In this document: piece after piece, positions 1 to 24,907 of the stretch
How positions within the stretch are numbered: the stretch's first letter is position 1
Layout of the letters: each line of letters starts with the position of its first letter
Assembly: GCF_900269665.1 (NCBI RefSeq)
Contig: NZ_LT985361.1
Location: forward strand, 8,600,174-8,664,173
Direction of reading: 5' to 3'
DNA: 64,000 bases
Source: Nocardia suismassiliense
Lineage (GTDB): Bacteria; Actinomycetota; Actinomycetes; Mycobacteriales; Mycobacteriaceae
The notes under the pieces: generated by a model
Databases searched by the model: none
What the model saw: the letters and a program-made list of their open reading frames with translations, nothing else
What the model was told of the DNA's origin: nothing
Translations under genes and position numbers: made by a program

Positions 1-16468
<16,468 letters not shown>

Positions 16469-16845
16469 CCGTAACCTCGCTTCCGGAACACCACGCAAGC
16501 GCTCCCCGACGACACCCGGACAGGACGCTCACCTATCCCAGCGTGGCGCCCGCGTCTCGGGGTTCAATTCTCATAATCAATCAGGCAAAAAAGCTCATTG
16601 GCACTATCTGTCCGCCAGGGTGACCTTGTTACATAGGCGCGACCGCGCCCACTACCCGCCGACCGGCGATGCCGGGAACCTCGCTACAGATCACCGAACC
16701 AATCTACCGTCGTCGGCGGCACCGAACCAACCAACCTCGATAGCCGACGGACATCATCACAGGCAGTAGAGGTGTCAGTAATTTGCGGTCCTCATGTTGC
16801 AGACCTCACATCCTGCGCGACGCGCTGCGCCGGAGATGCGGCGGG
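16469..16845. promoter_or_regulatory. intergenic region upstream of the NRPS gene
   Basis: This 377-bp gap precedes the NRPS start and follows the cobM stop. It holds no convincing gene. The part near 16565-16610 is notably AT-rich for this genome and probably contains the NRPS promoter. Two copies of an 11-bp direct repeat (CACCGAACCAA) lie at 16692-16702 and 16720-16730, with starts 28 bp apart, as could suit a regulator binding repeated sites. I looked for an IdeR-type iron box (TTAGGTTAGGCTAACCTAA) and did not see one. Confidence 0.4.
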
Positions 16846-17595
16846 TCACCGATCGCGCACGCGCGCCGGGTCGGAGAGGTGGGATTGCGCACACGACACC
16901 GGGTCTGCCAGCGCCCGGCCGACCAGGATGACCGCGGCCTGACGCAGCCCGGCGGCCTCGACCTGATCGGCGATGTCGGCGAGGGTGCCGCGCAGGATCA
17001 GCTGGTCGGGCTGGCTGGCGCGGTACACGACGGCGACCGGGCAGTCCGGGCCGTAGTCGGCGACGAGCTCGGCGGCCAGCGTGCGGATGCGGGTGATCGC
17101 CAGGTGCAGCACGAGGGTGGCGCCGGTCGCCGCGAAATTGACCAGCGCCTCGGTGTCCGGCATCGCGGTCGAGCGGGCCTGGGTGCGGGTCAGTACGACC
17201 GACTGCACCACCTCGGGGACGGTGAGTTCGGTGCCGAGCAGTGCGGCCGCGGCGGCGTAGGCGGGCACGCCGGGAGTGACGTCCCAGGCGATGCCGTGCG
17301 CGTCCAGCCTGCGGGTCTGTTCGGTGAGCGCGGAGTAGAGCGACGGGTCACCCGAACACAGCCGGGCCACGTCTTTGCCGGATTCGGTGGCGCGCACCAG
17401 GTGTTCGGTGATCTGGTCGAGGTCGAGGTGCTGGGTATCGATCAGTTCGGCGCCGGGGGCGCAGTGCCCGAGCACCTCGGGGTCGAGGTAGGTGCCCGCG
17501 TACAGGCACACCGGCGACTTTTGCAGCAGGGCGACCGCGCGCAGGGTCAGCAGATCGGCCGCACCCGGCCCGGCCCCGATGAAGTGCACGGTCAT
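16846..17595 (-). CDS. cobM: precorrin-4 C11-methyltransferase (CobM)
   Basis: The 249-residue protein is an uroporphyrinogen-III-type SAM methyltransferase of the aerobic cobalamin pathway; CobM transfers a methyl group to C-11 of precorrin-4. The N-terminus MTVHFIGAGPGAADLLTLR carries the SAM-binding glycine loop. LCSGDPSLYSA, PGVPAYAAAAA and QSVVLTRTQARSTAMP are characteristic blocks of this subfamily, and the length is normal. No other cob gene lies in the window, so it stands apart from any larger cobalamin cluster on this stretch. It ends 377 bp before the NRPS start and its own start is 29 bp after the end of the PPOX gene, so those two may be cotranscribed. Confidence 0.93.
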   Translation of the reverse strand: MTVHFIGAGPGAADLLTLRAVALLQKSPVCLYAGTYLDPEVLGHCAPGAELIDTQHLDLDQITEHLVRATESGKDVARLCSGDPSLYSALTEQTRRLDAHGIAWDVTPGVPAYAAAAALLGTELTVPEVVQSVVLTRTQARSTAMPDTEALVNFAATGATLVLHLAITRIRTLAAELVADYGPDCPVAVVYRASQPDQLILRGTLADIADQVEAAGLRQAAVILVGRALADPVSCAQSHLSDPARVRDR

Positions 17596-17624
17596 GCGGG
17601 TGAGTGTATTCAGCGCGGGATGCG

Positions 17625-18050
17625 TCAGCCCGTCGTGTCGAAGTGCGCGATCACCTTGGTCGGCCGCAGACGGACGACGAGTTCGCCGGGCACGCCGTTG
17701 CGCTTGCCGAATTCCTCGGCCCGGTCGGCGCCCATGTAGCGGCCGCCGATCTCGGTGGCGGTGCGCAGCAGTTCTTCGGGGTCCTCGGACAGGGTCACGG
17801 TGCCCTGCACCTGCACCGAGGGGTACGGCATCGCCTCGACATCGACGATCACCGCGATGCGGCCGTCGCGCGCGAACGCCCTGCCCTTGGCGGTGTCCTT
17901 GCCGGTGTTGAACACCAACTCTTCACCGTCGAGCACGAACCAGACGGGCGTCACCATCGGGCGGCCGTCGGCGGCGACGAACGCCACCTTGCCCGTCCGC
18001 GTGCCTGCGGAGAGGAACTCGCGCACCTGGGGATCCGAGAGGGAAGCCAT
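17625..18050 (-). CDS. PPOX-class, probably F420-dependent, oxidoreductase
   Basis: The 141-residue protein has the split-barrel flavin-binding fold of the pyridoxamine-5'-phosphate-oxidase superfamily, of the small Rv1155-like type common in actinobacteria. Readable landmarks are the GKVAFVAADGRPMVTPVWF strand pair, the FNTGKDTAKGRAFARDGR turn that contacts the cofactor phosphate in relatives, and the late ELVVRLRPTKV strand. Members use F420 or another flavin; the exact cofactor and substrate cannot be read from the sequence. It lies 29 bp upstream of cobM on the same strand, while 141 bp separate it from the response regulator. Confidence 0.85.
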   Translation of the reverse strand: MASLSDPQVREFLSAGTRTGKVAFVAADGRPMVTPVWFVLDGEELVFNTGKDTAKGRAFARDGRIAVIVDVEAMPYPSVQVQGTVTLSEDPEELLRTATEIGGRYMGADRAEEFGKRNGVPGELVVRLRPTKVIAHFDTTG

Positions 18051-18191
18051 TGCTTCACCCTAGGGGCAGGCGGAGGGTTGGACGGCGCACCGGCGGGCGC
18101 ATGTCGCGAGGGCTTGCCATGCGTTACGGCCAGCGCGACGGCAGATCGGCGGCGCGGTCGTACTCGCCGCACACAGCACCGGCGGCATATC

Positions 18192-18809
18192 TCAGATCGC
18201 ACCTTGTTCGCGGGCGCGGGCGACGGCCGAGGTGCGGGAGCGGACACCGAGTTTCGCGTAGATGTGCACCAGGTGGGACTTGACGGTGGTTTCGCTGAGG
18301 AACAGTTCCTTGGCGATCTCCCGGTTGGCGCGGCCGTCGGCGACCAGCCGGAGCACCTCGATCTCGCGGGAGCTCAGGGTGGTGTCGGCGCGGCGCACCC
18401 GGGTCATCAGTTTCGAGGCGACCGCGGGCGACAGCACGCTCTCCCCCGCGGCCGCCGCGCGGACGGCGGCGAGCAGTTCGGTGGGTGGAGTGTCCTTCAG
18501 GATGTAGCCGCAGGCGCCGGCTTCGATGGCGCCGAGGATGTCGGCGTCGGTGTCGTAGTTGGTGACCACCAAGACATTCGGCGGCTGCGGCAGCGCGCGC
18601 AGCTCGGCGGTGGCGTCCGCGCCGGAGCGGCCCGGGCCGAAGCTCAGGTCCATCAGCACCAGATCCACCGGGGTGGTCGCGCAGAACGCGACGGCCGCCT
18701 CGCCGGTGGGCACATCGCCGACAACCGTGATGTCGTCGCCGCCGTCGAGCAGTGCGCGCAGGCCCGCGCGCACGATGGCGTGGTCGTCGGCCAGCAGCAG
18801 GCGGATCAT
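18192..18809 (-). CDS. NarL/FixJ-family response regulator
   Basis: The 205-residue protein has an N-terminal receiver domain (acidic pair D8/D9, phosphoacceptor D54 in VLMDLSF, conserved K in GYILKDT). Its C-terminal LuxR-type helix-turn-helix reads LSSREIEVLRLVADGRANREIAKELFLSETTVKSH. Its start overlaps the stop of the sensor kinase by 4 bp (ATGA), so the pair is translationally coupled. Because the operon is divergent from the ABC exporter genes at 20133-21966, that exporter is the obvious candidate target; this is inferred from position only. Confidence 0.95.
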   Translation of the reverse strand: MIRLLLADDHAIVRAGLRALLDGGDDITVVGDVPTGEAAVAFCATTPVDLVLMDLSFGPGRSGADATAELRALPQPPNVLVVTNYDTDADILGAIEAGACGYILKDTPPTELLAAVRAAAAGESVLSPAVASKLMTRVRRADTTLSSREIEVLRLVADGRANREIAKELFLSETTVKSHLVHIYAKLGVRSRTSAVARAREQGAI

Positions 18810-20002
18810 GCGTGCTCTCCCGGTCGGGCCGAATCCGGTTCGGGTGCGGCGGGTTCGAGGGGGAAGGAGACGGTGACCGCGGTGTGGCCCGGTTCCGACT
18901 CCACCGCCATGGTGCCGCCCTGTTGCTCGACGCGCGACCGCATGGCGGCCAGACCGAACGAGCCGGACGGTGGATGCGCGAGGACGTCAGGGGCGATACC
19001 CACTCCGTCGTCCACCACGTCGAGCAGGACCTCGGCGTCGGCGTAGGTCAGCGTCAATCGCATGCGGGCGGCCTCGGCGTGCTGCACCACATTCGAGACC
19101 GCGCCCTGCGCGATGCGTACCAATGCGGCCTCTACCGGCATCGGCAGTCGCTCGGGTGTGCCTTCGACCACCAGTTGAGTGGCGAGCGTGGAAGTGTTGG
19201 CGCGCAGGCAGATTCGTTCCAATGCCTGAGCCAGTGACTGACCGTCCAGCGCGGCCGGGGCCAATTCCGCGATGAGCCTGCGGGTTTCGGCGAGGTTCTC
19301 CGCAGCGGTCTCCCTGGCCAACTGAATCCGTTGCAGCGCGGGGTGATCCGGTGCCGATTGCTCCGCGGCGTGCAGCAGCAGTTGAATGCTGCTCAACCCC
19401 TGGGCCACGGTGTCGTGGATCTCCTTGGCCAAGCGTTCACGCTCGGACAGCTTGCCCGCCGTTCGTTCCTGATCCGCGAGTATCGCTCGGGTACTGAGCA
19501 ATTCATCGATCAGCCGCTGTCGTTCGGCGGACTCGCGGAACAGCGCCTGGTAGCCGAGGCCGATGCCGACGGCGACCGCCGCGCCGAGAATCGGGCCGAT
19601 CGCGCCCGCTACCGACCAGCCCCGGTGCGCCCCGAACCCCACAACCGCGATGACCGTGGCAGCCGCCACGGCGAGCAGGCTCCATGGACGCGGGAGTAGA
19701 TGCAGGTAAAGGAAGAACAGCCCGAAGGCCAGGTAACCGGCGTCGGGAGCGAGCAGGACCAGGCCGAGCCACCATCCGGTCAGGGCGATCAACCAGATTG
19801 CGATGCCGCCGCGGCGTGTGCTCAGTAGGTGGCCCGCGAAGTACGTCAGCAGGAAACCCGCCGTCAACGCCACCACCGGGATCGGATGCGGCGCCCCTGG
19901 CAGCAGCGCCCGCACGGCGATCACCACCGCCAACGCCGTCACCAGCACATGCAGTCCGAGCCGCAGCGCGGTGAAGACGGGGGTGAGCGGTGACGAGTGC
20001 AC
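18806..20002 (-). CDS. sensor histidine kinase (HisKA_3 type)
   Basis: The 398-residue membrane kinase has about five to six hydrophobic segments in residues 10-155. A HisKA_3 dimerisation domain with phosphoacceptor H196 (ERLAKEIHDTVAQGLSS) follows, then a HATPase_c domain with the N-box region GAVSNVVQHAEA and the glycine loops DDGVGIAP and GSFGLAAMRSRVEQQGG. There is no periplasmic sensor domain to speak of, so it probably senses a signal in or at the membrane, like DesK or LiaS kinases. It overlaps the response-regulator gene by 4 bp. Its start is 130 bp from the divergent permease gene. Confidence 0.94.
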   Translation of the reverse strand: MHSSPLTPVFTALRLGLHVLVTALAVVIAVRALLPGAPHPIPVVALTAGFLLTYFAGHLLSTRRGGIAIWLIALTGWWLGLVLLAPDAGYLAFGLFFLYLHLLPRPWSLLAVAAATVIAVVGFGAHRGWSVAGAIGPILGAAVAVGIGLGYQALFRESAERQRLIDELLSTRAILADQERTAGKLSERERLAKEIHDTVAQGLSSIQLLLHAAEQSAPDHPALQRIQLARETAAENLAETRRLIAELAPAALDGQSLAQALERICLRANTSTLATQLVVEGTPERLPMPVEAALVRIAQGAVSNVVQHAEAARMRLTLTYADAEVLLDVVDDGVGIAPDVLAHPPSGSFGLAAMRSRVEQQGGTMAVESEPGHTAVTVSFPLEPAAPEPDSARPGEHA

Positions 20003-20132
20003 CTTGCCAGCTTATGTGCGGCAACCGGACGGGCATCCATCGAAAGGTGTAAAACGCCACCCACCGTTCGATGGTGCGCCTTTCCTTCCCGCGCGCGATG
20101 GCCGCAGGCCCGCCACGCGGAACAGTGAAGGC

Positions 20133-21191
20133 ATGTTCGTAGCACTGCGAGACCTGCGCGCCGCCCGCGGCCGCTTCCTGCTCATCACGCTGGTCGTCAC
20201 CCTGGTGGCGCTGCTCGTGAGTTTCCTGAGCGGGCTCACGGCGGGGCTCGCGCACCAGAACATCTCCGCCGTCGAATCACTGCCCGGCGATACCGTCGTC
20301 TTCGCCGACACCGGTGCCGCGCCGTCCTTCGACGCCTCCTCGCTCACTGCGGAGCAAATCGCCTCGTGGCAAGCCGCGGCCGGCCCGAGCGGCACCGTCG
20401 ACCCGATCGGCATCAGCCACGGCAAGGTCGATCCGAGCGGACGAGCGTCGGTGCAGGTCGCGTTCTTCGGTACCACCGGAACAGCTTTCGGCAACCGATC
20501 GGCAACCGAGAACGGCACCGTGGTGCTCAGCACCGGCGCCGCCAAGGATCTCGGTGCGGGCGCGGGCGATTCCGTGACTATCGGTGGCCGCGCTTTCACC
20601 GTGGCCGGGGTGCACGGGGACGACTGGTACAGCCACACACCGGTGGTGTGGACGACCCTGTCCGATTGGCAGGCGATGAGCCCACGCTCGGGCGCGGCCA
20701 CCGTGCTCGCAGTGTCCGGCGTCGCAGACCAGGCGGCAGTGAACGCCACCGCACACACCCAGACCACCAGCTCGTCCGGCGCACTCTCCGCCCTCAGCGC
20801 CTACGAAGCCGAGAACGGCTCACTGACCCTGATGACAGTGCTGCTCTTCGCCATCTCAGCCCTGGTGATCGGCGCATTCTTCACCGTCTGGACCGTCCAG
20901 CGCATGCCCGACATCGCCACCCTCAAAGCCCTCGGCGCCACCTCCGGCTCCCTGGTCCGCGACGCCCTCGCCCAAGCCGCGATCGTCTTGACCGCCGGCG
21001 TCGCCGCCGGACTCGGCATCACCACTGCGGCAGCCGCTTTCATGGGCGACGCCCTCCCCTTCGTACTGAGCCCCGCAACCACCCTGCTGCCCGCGCTGGC
21101 ACTGATCGTGCTCGGCCTACTCGGCGCCGCCTTCGCCCTCCGCTTCCTCTTCACCACCGACCCACTGACCGCCCTGGGCGCGGGCCGCTGA
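20133..21191 (+). CDS. ABC transporter permease, FtsX/MacB type
   Basis: The 352-residue protein begins MFVALRDLRAARGRFLLI, the usual cytoplasmic lead-in of FtsX-like permeases. One transmembrane helix (about 18-40) is followed by an extracytoplasmic domain of about 190 residues and three C-terminal helices (about 230-255, 280-305, 320-345). This is the topology of MacB-class mechanotransmission permeases that export peptides, lipids or antibiotics. The reading frame stays open upstream, but this ATG gives the proper family N-terminus. The ATPase gene follows 31 bp downstream, and the divergent kinase/regulator pair suggests stress-induced expression. The substrate is unknown. Confidence 0.9.
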   Translation: MFVALRDLRAARGRFLLITLVVTLVALLVSFLSGLTAGLAHQNISAVESLPGDTVVFADTGAAPSFDASSLTAEQIASWQAAAGPSGTVDPIGISHGKVDPSGRASVQVAFFGTTGTAFGNRSATENGTVVLSTGAAKDLGAGAGDSVTIGGRAFTVAGVHGDDWYSHTPVVWTTLSDWQAMSPRSGAATVLAVSGVADQAAVNATAHTQTTSSSGALSALSAYEAENGSLTLMTVLLFAISALVIGAFFTVWTVQRMPDIATLKALGATSGSLVRDALAQAAIVLTAGVAAGLGITTAAAAFMGDALPFVLSPATTLLPALALIVLGLLGAAFALRFLFTTDPLTALGAGR

Positions 21192-21222
21192 CCATAAGCA
21201 CTGAGCCACTGGAGTTTCCGAG

Positions 21223-21966
21223 ATGACAACCACCACCACCCGCACCACCACCGCCCTCGACATCACCGACGTAACCCTCACCTACCCCGACGGCACCAGC
21301 CGCCTCACCGCCCTGGACCGAGTGAGCCTGCACGTCACCGGCGGCTCCGTAGCCGCCATCACCGGCCCCTCCGGCTCCGGCAAATCCAGCCTCCTCGCCA
21401 CCGCCGCCACCCTCATCCGCCCCGACTCCGGCCACATCACCCTGCAAACCCCCACCGGCACCACCGATCTCGCCACCCTCACCCGCCGCGAAGCCGCCAC
21501 CCTCCGCCGCTCGTCCATCGGCATCGTCTTCCAACAACCAAACCTAATCCCCGCCCTGACCGCCCTAGAACAACTAGAGGTAATGACCCACCTCGGTCAA
21601 CGCACCTTTACCTCCGCGAAGCAGCGCCGCGAAACCCACACCAAGGCAACAGAACTACTCGAATCAGTCGGTCTAGCCGACCAGCACTCCAAACGCCCCG
21701 CCCAACTCTCCGGCGGCCAACGCCAACGCGTCAACATCGCCCGAGCCCTGATGAACAACCCATCCCTACTGGTAATCGACGAACCACCCAGCGCCCTCGA
21801 CACCGAAAGAGGCGCCGCCATAATCGATCTCATCCTCACCGTAGCCCGCAACCACCACGCCGCCACCCTCCTGGTAACCCACGACCAAACCCACCTCCAC
21901 CGCATGAACGCCGTCTACCAAATGGTCGACGGCCACCTCACCCAAACCACCCCCGCAACCTCATAG
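21223..21966 (+). CDS. ABC transporter ATP-binding protein (LolD/MacB type)
   Basis: The 247-residue ATPase has Walker A GPSGSGKSS, a Q-loop in VFQQPNLIPALT, signature LSGGQRQRVNIARALM, Walker B LLVIDEPPSALD and switch histidine in LLVTHDQ. It pairs with the permease just upstream. One substitution stands out: the usual DEPTSALD reads DEPPSALD. The catalytic Glu is kept, so the enzyme should still hydrolyse ATP. The gene opens with a run of Thr residues (MTTTTTRTTTA) of no known meaning. Confidence 0.95.
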   Translation: MTTTTTRTTTALDITDVTLTYPDGTSRLTALDRVSLHVTGGSVAAITGPSGSGKSSLLATAATLIRPDSGHITLQTPTGTTDLATLTRREAATLRRSSIGIVFQQPNLIPALTALEQLEVMTHLGQRTFTSAKQRRETHTKATELLESVGLADQHSKRPAQLSGGQRQRVNIARALMNNPSLLVIDEPPSALDTERGAAIIDLILTVARNHHAATLLVTHDQTHLHRMNAVYQMVDGHLTQTTPATS

Positions 21967-22073
21967 ATTCCAGACGCGAATCACCAAAACTGCAACGTTC
22001 CAATGTAATTCGTTCCAAGCCAGGCGTGATGACCACTCATTTCCCTGTCTCTGGCTACTGCTATTTTCCGTTC

Positions 22074-22472
22074 ATGCCCAGCCCATTTCTCGAGATATTC
22101 ATCGACCTGTTCCGGCGACGCCCTCAGCTGGCCGCCGAGCTACTAACAACCGTGCTGGACAACGAAGTACCCCAACCAGCCAACGCTTGCTTGGAGGCCC
22201 CCTTGCGGAACCGAGTCCACAAATTCCACGCTCCCTTCTCGCGCTTCTTCTACGCCTGGGGACAAACCGATGCGCTACTGGTCACCCTCGAATCGAGAGG
22301 CCTACTCGCCTCGTCCGAAAGTCGGGCGCTGGCAAAGGCCTGCACATCCCTCTGCCATCTCGACATCGACTATCTCGATATGTTCCTCCGCCGTGCTGCC
22401 AGCGCCGCCTCCGTAGAAGAGGTTTTCGCCGGCCACCTACCTGATCAGGATCTATTTGCCGACGCCGAGTAG
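22074..22472 (+). CDS. short remnant of an Rpn/PD-(D/E)XK-like protein family, probably non-functional as a nuclease
   Basis: The 132-residue product starts MPSPFLEIFIDLFRRRPQLAAELL, like the N-terminus of the long actinobacterial 'hypothetical' family related to Rpn/DUF4351 nucleases. It ends DALLVTLESRGLLASSESR followed by LDMFLRRAASAASVEEVF, like the C-terminus of the same family. The central region of roughly 150 residues that carries the nuclease core is missing; the join falls near PLRNRVHKFHAP. I infer an in-frame internal deletion. The frame extends upstream to 22026, but the inner ATG matches the family start. The 3' end overlaps the convergent LysR gene by 21 bp. The family assignment is from memory. 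Confidence 0.5.
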   Translation: MPSPFLEIFIDLFRRRPQLAAELLTTVLDNEVPQPANACLEAPLRNRVHKFHAPFSRFFYAWGQTDALLVTLESRGLLASSESRALAKACTSLCHLDIDYLDMFLRRAASAASVEEVFAGHLPDQDLFADAE

Positions 22473-23378
22473 GGCGCTTCGCTCGCGGTGGACCTTGGCG
22501 CGGAGGGCGTCTACGAAGGCGGCTACTTCGGGGCGGCGGAGGGTTTCCGCCCGGGCTACGAGCCAGTAGGCGAGTTTGACGGAGACGGCTTCGGGGAGGA
22601 CTCGGGTGAGGTCGGGGTGGCGGTCGGCCATGAAGCAGGGGAGCAGGCCGATGCCTGCGGCGGCTCGGGTGGCTTCTACGTGGACGAAAACGTTTGTCGA
22701 GGTTACTGATTCGCGCATGGTGGGGGCGAAGCTGGAGGCGAGGTCGAGGTCGTCGACTTGGAGCATGGAGTCGATGAAGTAGACGAGGGGGTGGTGGACG
22801 AGGTCTTCGACGCGGGCTGGGGAGCCGTGTTCGCGCAGATAGTCTCGGGCGGCGTAGAGGCCGAGGCAGTAGTCGGCTAGGCGGGTGGCGGTGGCGCGGT
22901 GGACTTGGGGTTCGCCGACGACTACCTCGAGGTCCAGGCCGGAGCGCTGGGTGGATGCGCGTCTGGTGGTTGCCACGATTTCGACGGTGATCTTGGGGTG
23001 TTGGCGTTGCACGTCGGCGGCGGCGGGGGCGGCGAGGTAGGCGCTGAAGCCGTCGGTTGCCGAGATGCGCACCACGCCTTCGAGAACTCGGCTGCCGTCG
23101 GCGTCGGCGGCCAGTGACTTGACGGCCGACTCGACGACCTCGGCTGCCGCCAACGCCTCCCGGCCGAGTTCGGTGAGCTCCCAGCCGCCGGCCGCTCGGG
23201 TCAGCACCCGGCCGCCGAGCGTGTGTTCCAGTGCGGCGATGCGCCGGGAGATGGTCGTGTGGTTGATGCCGAGTTCTTCGGCTGCGGATACGAAGCGCCC
23301 GGACCGGCCGACGGCCAGCAGAACCAGGAGGTCATCCGCGCTCGGCCGCCGGGCCGACCCAGATGACACATCCCTCAT
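22452..23378 (-). CDS. LysR-family transcriptional regulator
   Basis: The protein has 308 residues from the chosen ATG. The N-terminal winged helix-turn-helix reads LLVLLAVGRSGRFVSAAEELGINHTTISRRIAALEHTLGGRVLTR (residues about 15-60), followed by a periplasmic-binding-protein-like effector domain. The frame is open further upstream to 23537, but that would run across the intergenic region into the promoter of the transporter; the inner start puts the HTH at the usual distance from the N-terminus. It is divergent from the transporter and dehydrogenase genes, the classic LysR arrangement, and should control them in response to their substrate, plausibly 3-hydroxybutyrate (inference). Confidence 0.92.
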   Translation of the reverse strand: MRDVSSGSARRPSADDLLVLLAVGRSGRFVSAAEELGINHTTISRRIAALEHTLGGRVLTRAAGGWELTELGREALAAAEVVESAVKSLAADADGSRVLEGVVRISATDGFSAYLAAPAAADVQRQHPKITVEIVATTRRASTQRSGLDLEVVVGEPQVHRATATRLADYCLGLYAARDYLREHGSPARVEDLVHHPLVYFIDSMLQVDDLDLASSFAPTMRESVTSTNVFVHVEATRAAAGIGLLPCFMADRHPDLTRVLPEAVSVKLAYWLVARAETLRRPEVAAFVDALRAKVHRERSALLGVGK

Positions 23379-23397
23379 ATCTGCATCATCGCAGATA
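23378..23397. promoter_or_regulatory. candidate LysR operator (7-bp inverted repeat)
   Basis: TATCTGC, a 6-bp spacer and GCAGATA form a perfect inverted repeat in the 140-bp divergent region. It touches the first base of the LysR start codon, so binding would block the regulator's own expression while leaving about 120 bp to the transporter start. Size and position suit a LysR recognition site, but binding is inferred. Confidence 0.55.
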
Positions 23398-23518
23398 GCT
23401 ACTGCACAACTAGTCATTGCGGTCACACGCATCTGCACTAATACTTCGTTGCAGCCGAGATTTGTGGGGGCCATCACATCTCTATCGCGGTGTGACCCCC
23501 GGCACGAAGGAGAGTTCG

Positions 23519-24907
23519 ATGAGCGTGCGCAGTGCATTCAGGCCTACGGGCGGCGAGCCCGGCGGGGTGCCGACCGGCTTGAGACGGGTGGTAGCCGCGT
23601 CGATGGCAGGCACGGTCGTCGAGTGGTATGAGTTCTTCCTCTACGGCACGGCCGCGACGCTGGTGTTCAGCAAGGTGTTCTTCGCCAAGGGCACCAGCGA
23701 TCTGGACGCGATCCTCGCCGCCTTCGTCACCTACGCGGTCGGTTTCGCCGCACGCCCGTTGGGCGGCATCGTCTTCGGGCATTTCGGCGACAAGTACGGC
23801 CGCAAGAAGCTGCTGCAATTCAGCCTGATCCTGGTGGGCGCCTCCACCTTTCTGATGGGCTGCCTGCCGACGTTCGGCCAGATCGGTTACTGGGCGCCGG
23901 CACTGCTGGTCACCCTGCGCTTCATCCAGGGCTTCGCGGTCGGTGGTGAATGGGGCGGCGCGGTGCTGCTGGTGGCCGAACACAGTCCGAGTCGCAGCCG
24001 CGGCTTCTGGGCGAGCTGGCCGCAAGCGGGCGTACCGATGGGCAACCTGCTCGCGACGGCGGTGCTGCTGATCCTGACCACCTGGCTCTCCGATGCCGCC
24101 TTCCTCAGCTGGGGCTGGCGCGTGGCGTTCTGGCTGTCGGCGGTGGTGGTGCTCGTCGGCTACTACATCCGCACCAAGGTCACCGACGCCCCCATTTTCG
24201 TTGCCGCGCAACAGGAAGTGGAGAAGATCAAGGCGACCTCGCTCAGCGTGGTCGAGGTGGTCAAGCGGTACCCGCGCGGCGTGCTCACCGCCATGGGGCT
24301 GCGTTTCGGTGAGAACATCCTGTACTACCTGGTGGTCACGTTCACCATCACCTATCTCAAGGTGCAGGTGCACGTCGACACCTCGGTCATCCTCTGGTGG
24401 CTGCTCGCCGCACACGCCGTGCATTTCCTGGCGGTCCCGGTGGCCGGCTGGTTCTCCGACCGGTTCGGCAGGCGACCGGTGTATCTGGTCGGCGCGCTCA
24501 CTGCGGGCACCTGGGGCTTCTTCGCCTTCCCGATGATGGACAGCGGGCACTACGGACTCATCATGTTCGCCATCATCATGGGCCTGGTGTTCCACGCGAT
24601 GATGTACGCCGGGCAGCCCGCGATCATGGCGGAGATGTTCCCGACCCGGATGCGCTATTCCGGTGTGTCCCTCGGCTATCAGGTCACCTCGATCGTGGCC
24701 GGATCGCTCGCGCCGATCATCGCCGTCCGGCTGCTCAACACCTACAAGTCCGCGGTACCCATCGCGATCTACCTGGCCATCGCCGCGGCGATCACCGCGT
24801 TCGCGGTGCTGTTCGCCCGGGAAACGAAAGGTGTCACCTTGGAAAGCATCGACCTCGCCGATGCCGAGTACCTAGCCGCGCAGCCCGCCCCGGTGGCCGC
24901 CAAATGA
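23519..24907 (+). CDS. MFS transporter, metabolite:H+ symporter (MHS) family
   Basis: The 462-residue protein belongs to the ProP/ShiA/KgtP group. MAGTVVEWYEFFLYGTAATLVF is the typical first helix, followed by GFAARPLGGIVFGHFGDKYGRKKLL with the loop 2-3 motif and RFIQGFAVGGEWGGAVLLVAEH. About twelve hydrophobic segments are present. The start is preceded by GAAGGAGAG at good distance. The stop overlaps the start of the dehydrogenase gene (ATGA), so the two are coupled. The likely cargo is a small carboxylate handled by that enzyme, such as 3-hydroxybutyrate; this is inference from context. Confidence 0.93.
   Translation: MSVRSAFRPTGGEPGGVPTGLRRVVAASMAGTVVEWYEFFLYGTAATLVFSKVFFAKGTSDLDAILAAFVTYAVGFAARPLGGIVFGHFGDKYGRKKLLQFSLILVGASTFLMGCLPTFGQIGYWAPALLVTLRFIQGFAVGGEWGGAVLLVAEHSPSRSRGFWASWPQAGVPMGNLLATAVLLILTTWLSDAAFLSWGWRVAFWLSAVVVLVGYYIRTKVTDAPIFVAAQQEVEKIKATSLSVVEVVKRYPRGVLTAMGLRFGENILYYLVVTFTITYLKVQVHVDTSVILWWLLAAHAVHFLAVPVAGWFSDRFGRRPVYLVGALTAGTWGFFAFPMMDSGHYGLIMFAIIMGLVFHAMMYAGQPAIMAEMFPTRMRYSGVSLGYQVTSIVAGSLAPIIAVRLLNTYKSAVPIAIYLAIAAAITAFAVLFARETKGVTLESIDLADAEYLAAQPAPVAAK

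Noticed and set aside
16469..16845. IdeR iron box for the NRPS
   Set aside because: Looked for a TTAGGTTAGGCTAACCTAA-like palindrome; none present by eye.
17604..19046. Plus-strand open frame of 480 codons
   Set aside because: Lies opposite the PPOX, response-regulator and kinase genes, which have clear domains; the composition is that of an antisense frame.
22026..22073. Upstream ATG for the Rpn-like remnant
   Set aside because: The 16 extra residues (with Cys and aromatic residues) do not fit the family start MPSP; the ATG at 22074 does.
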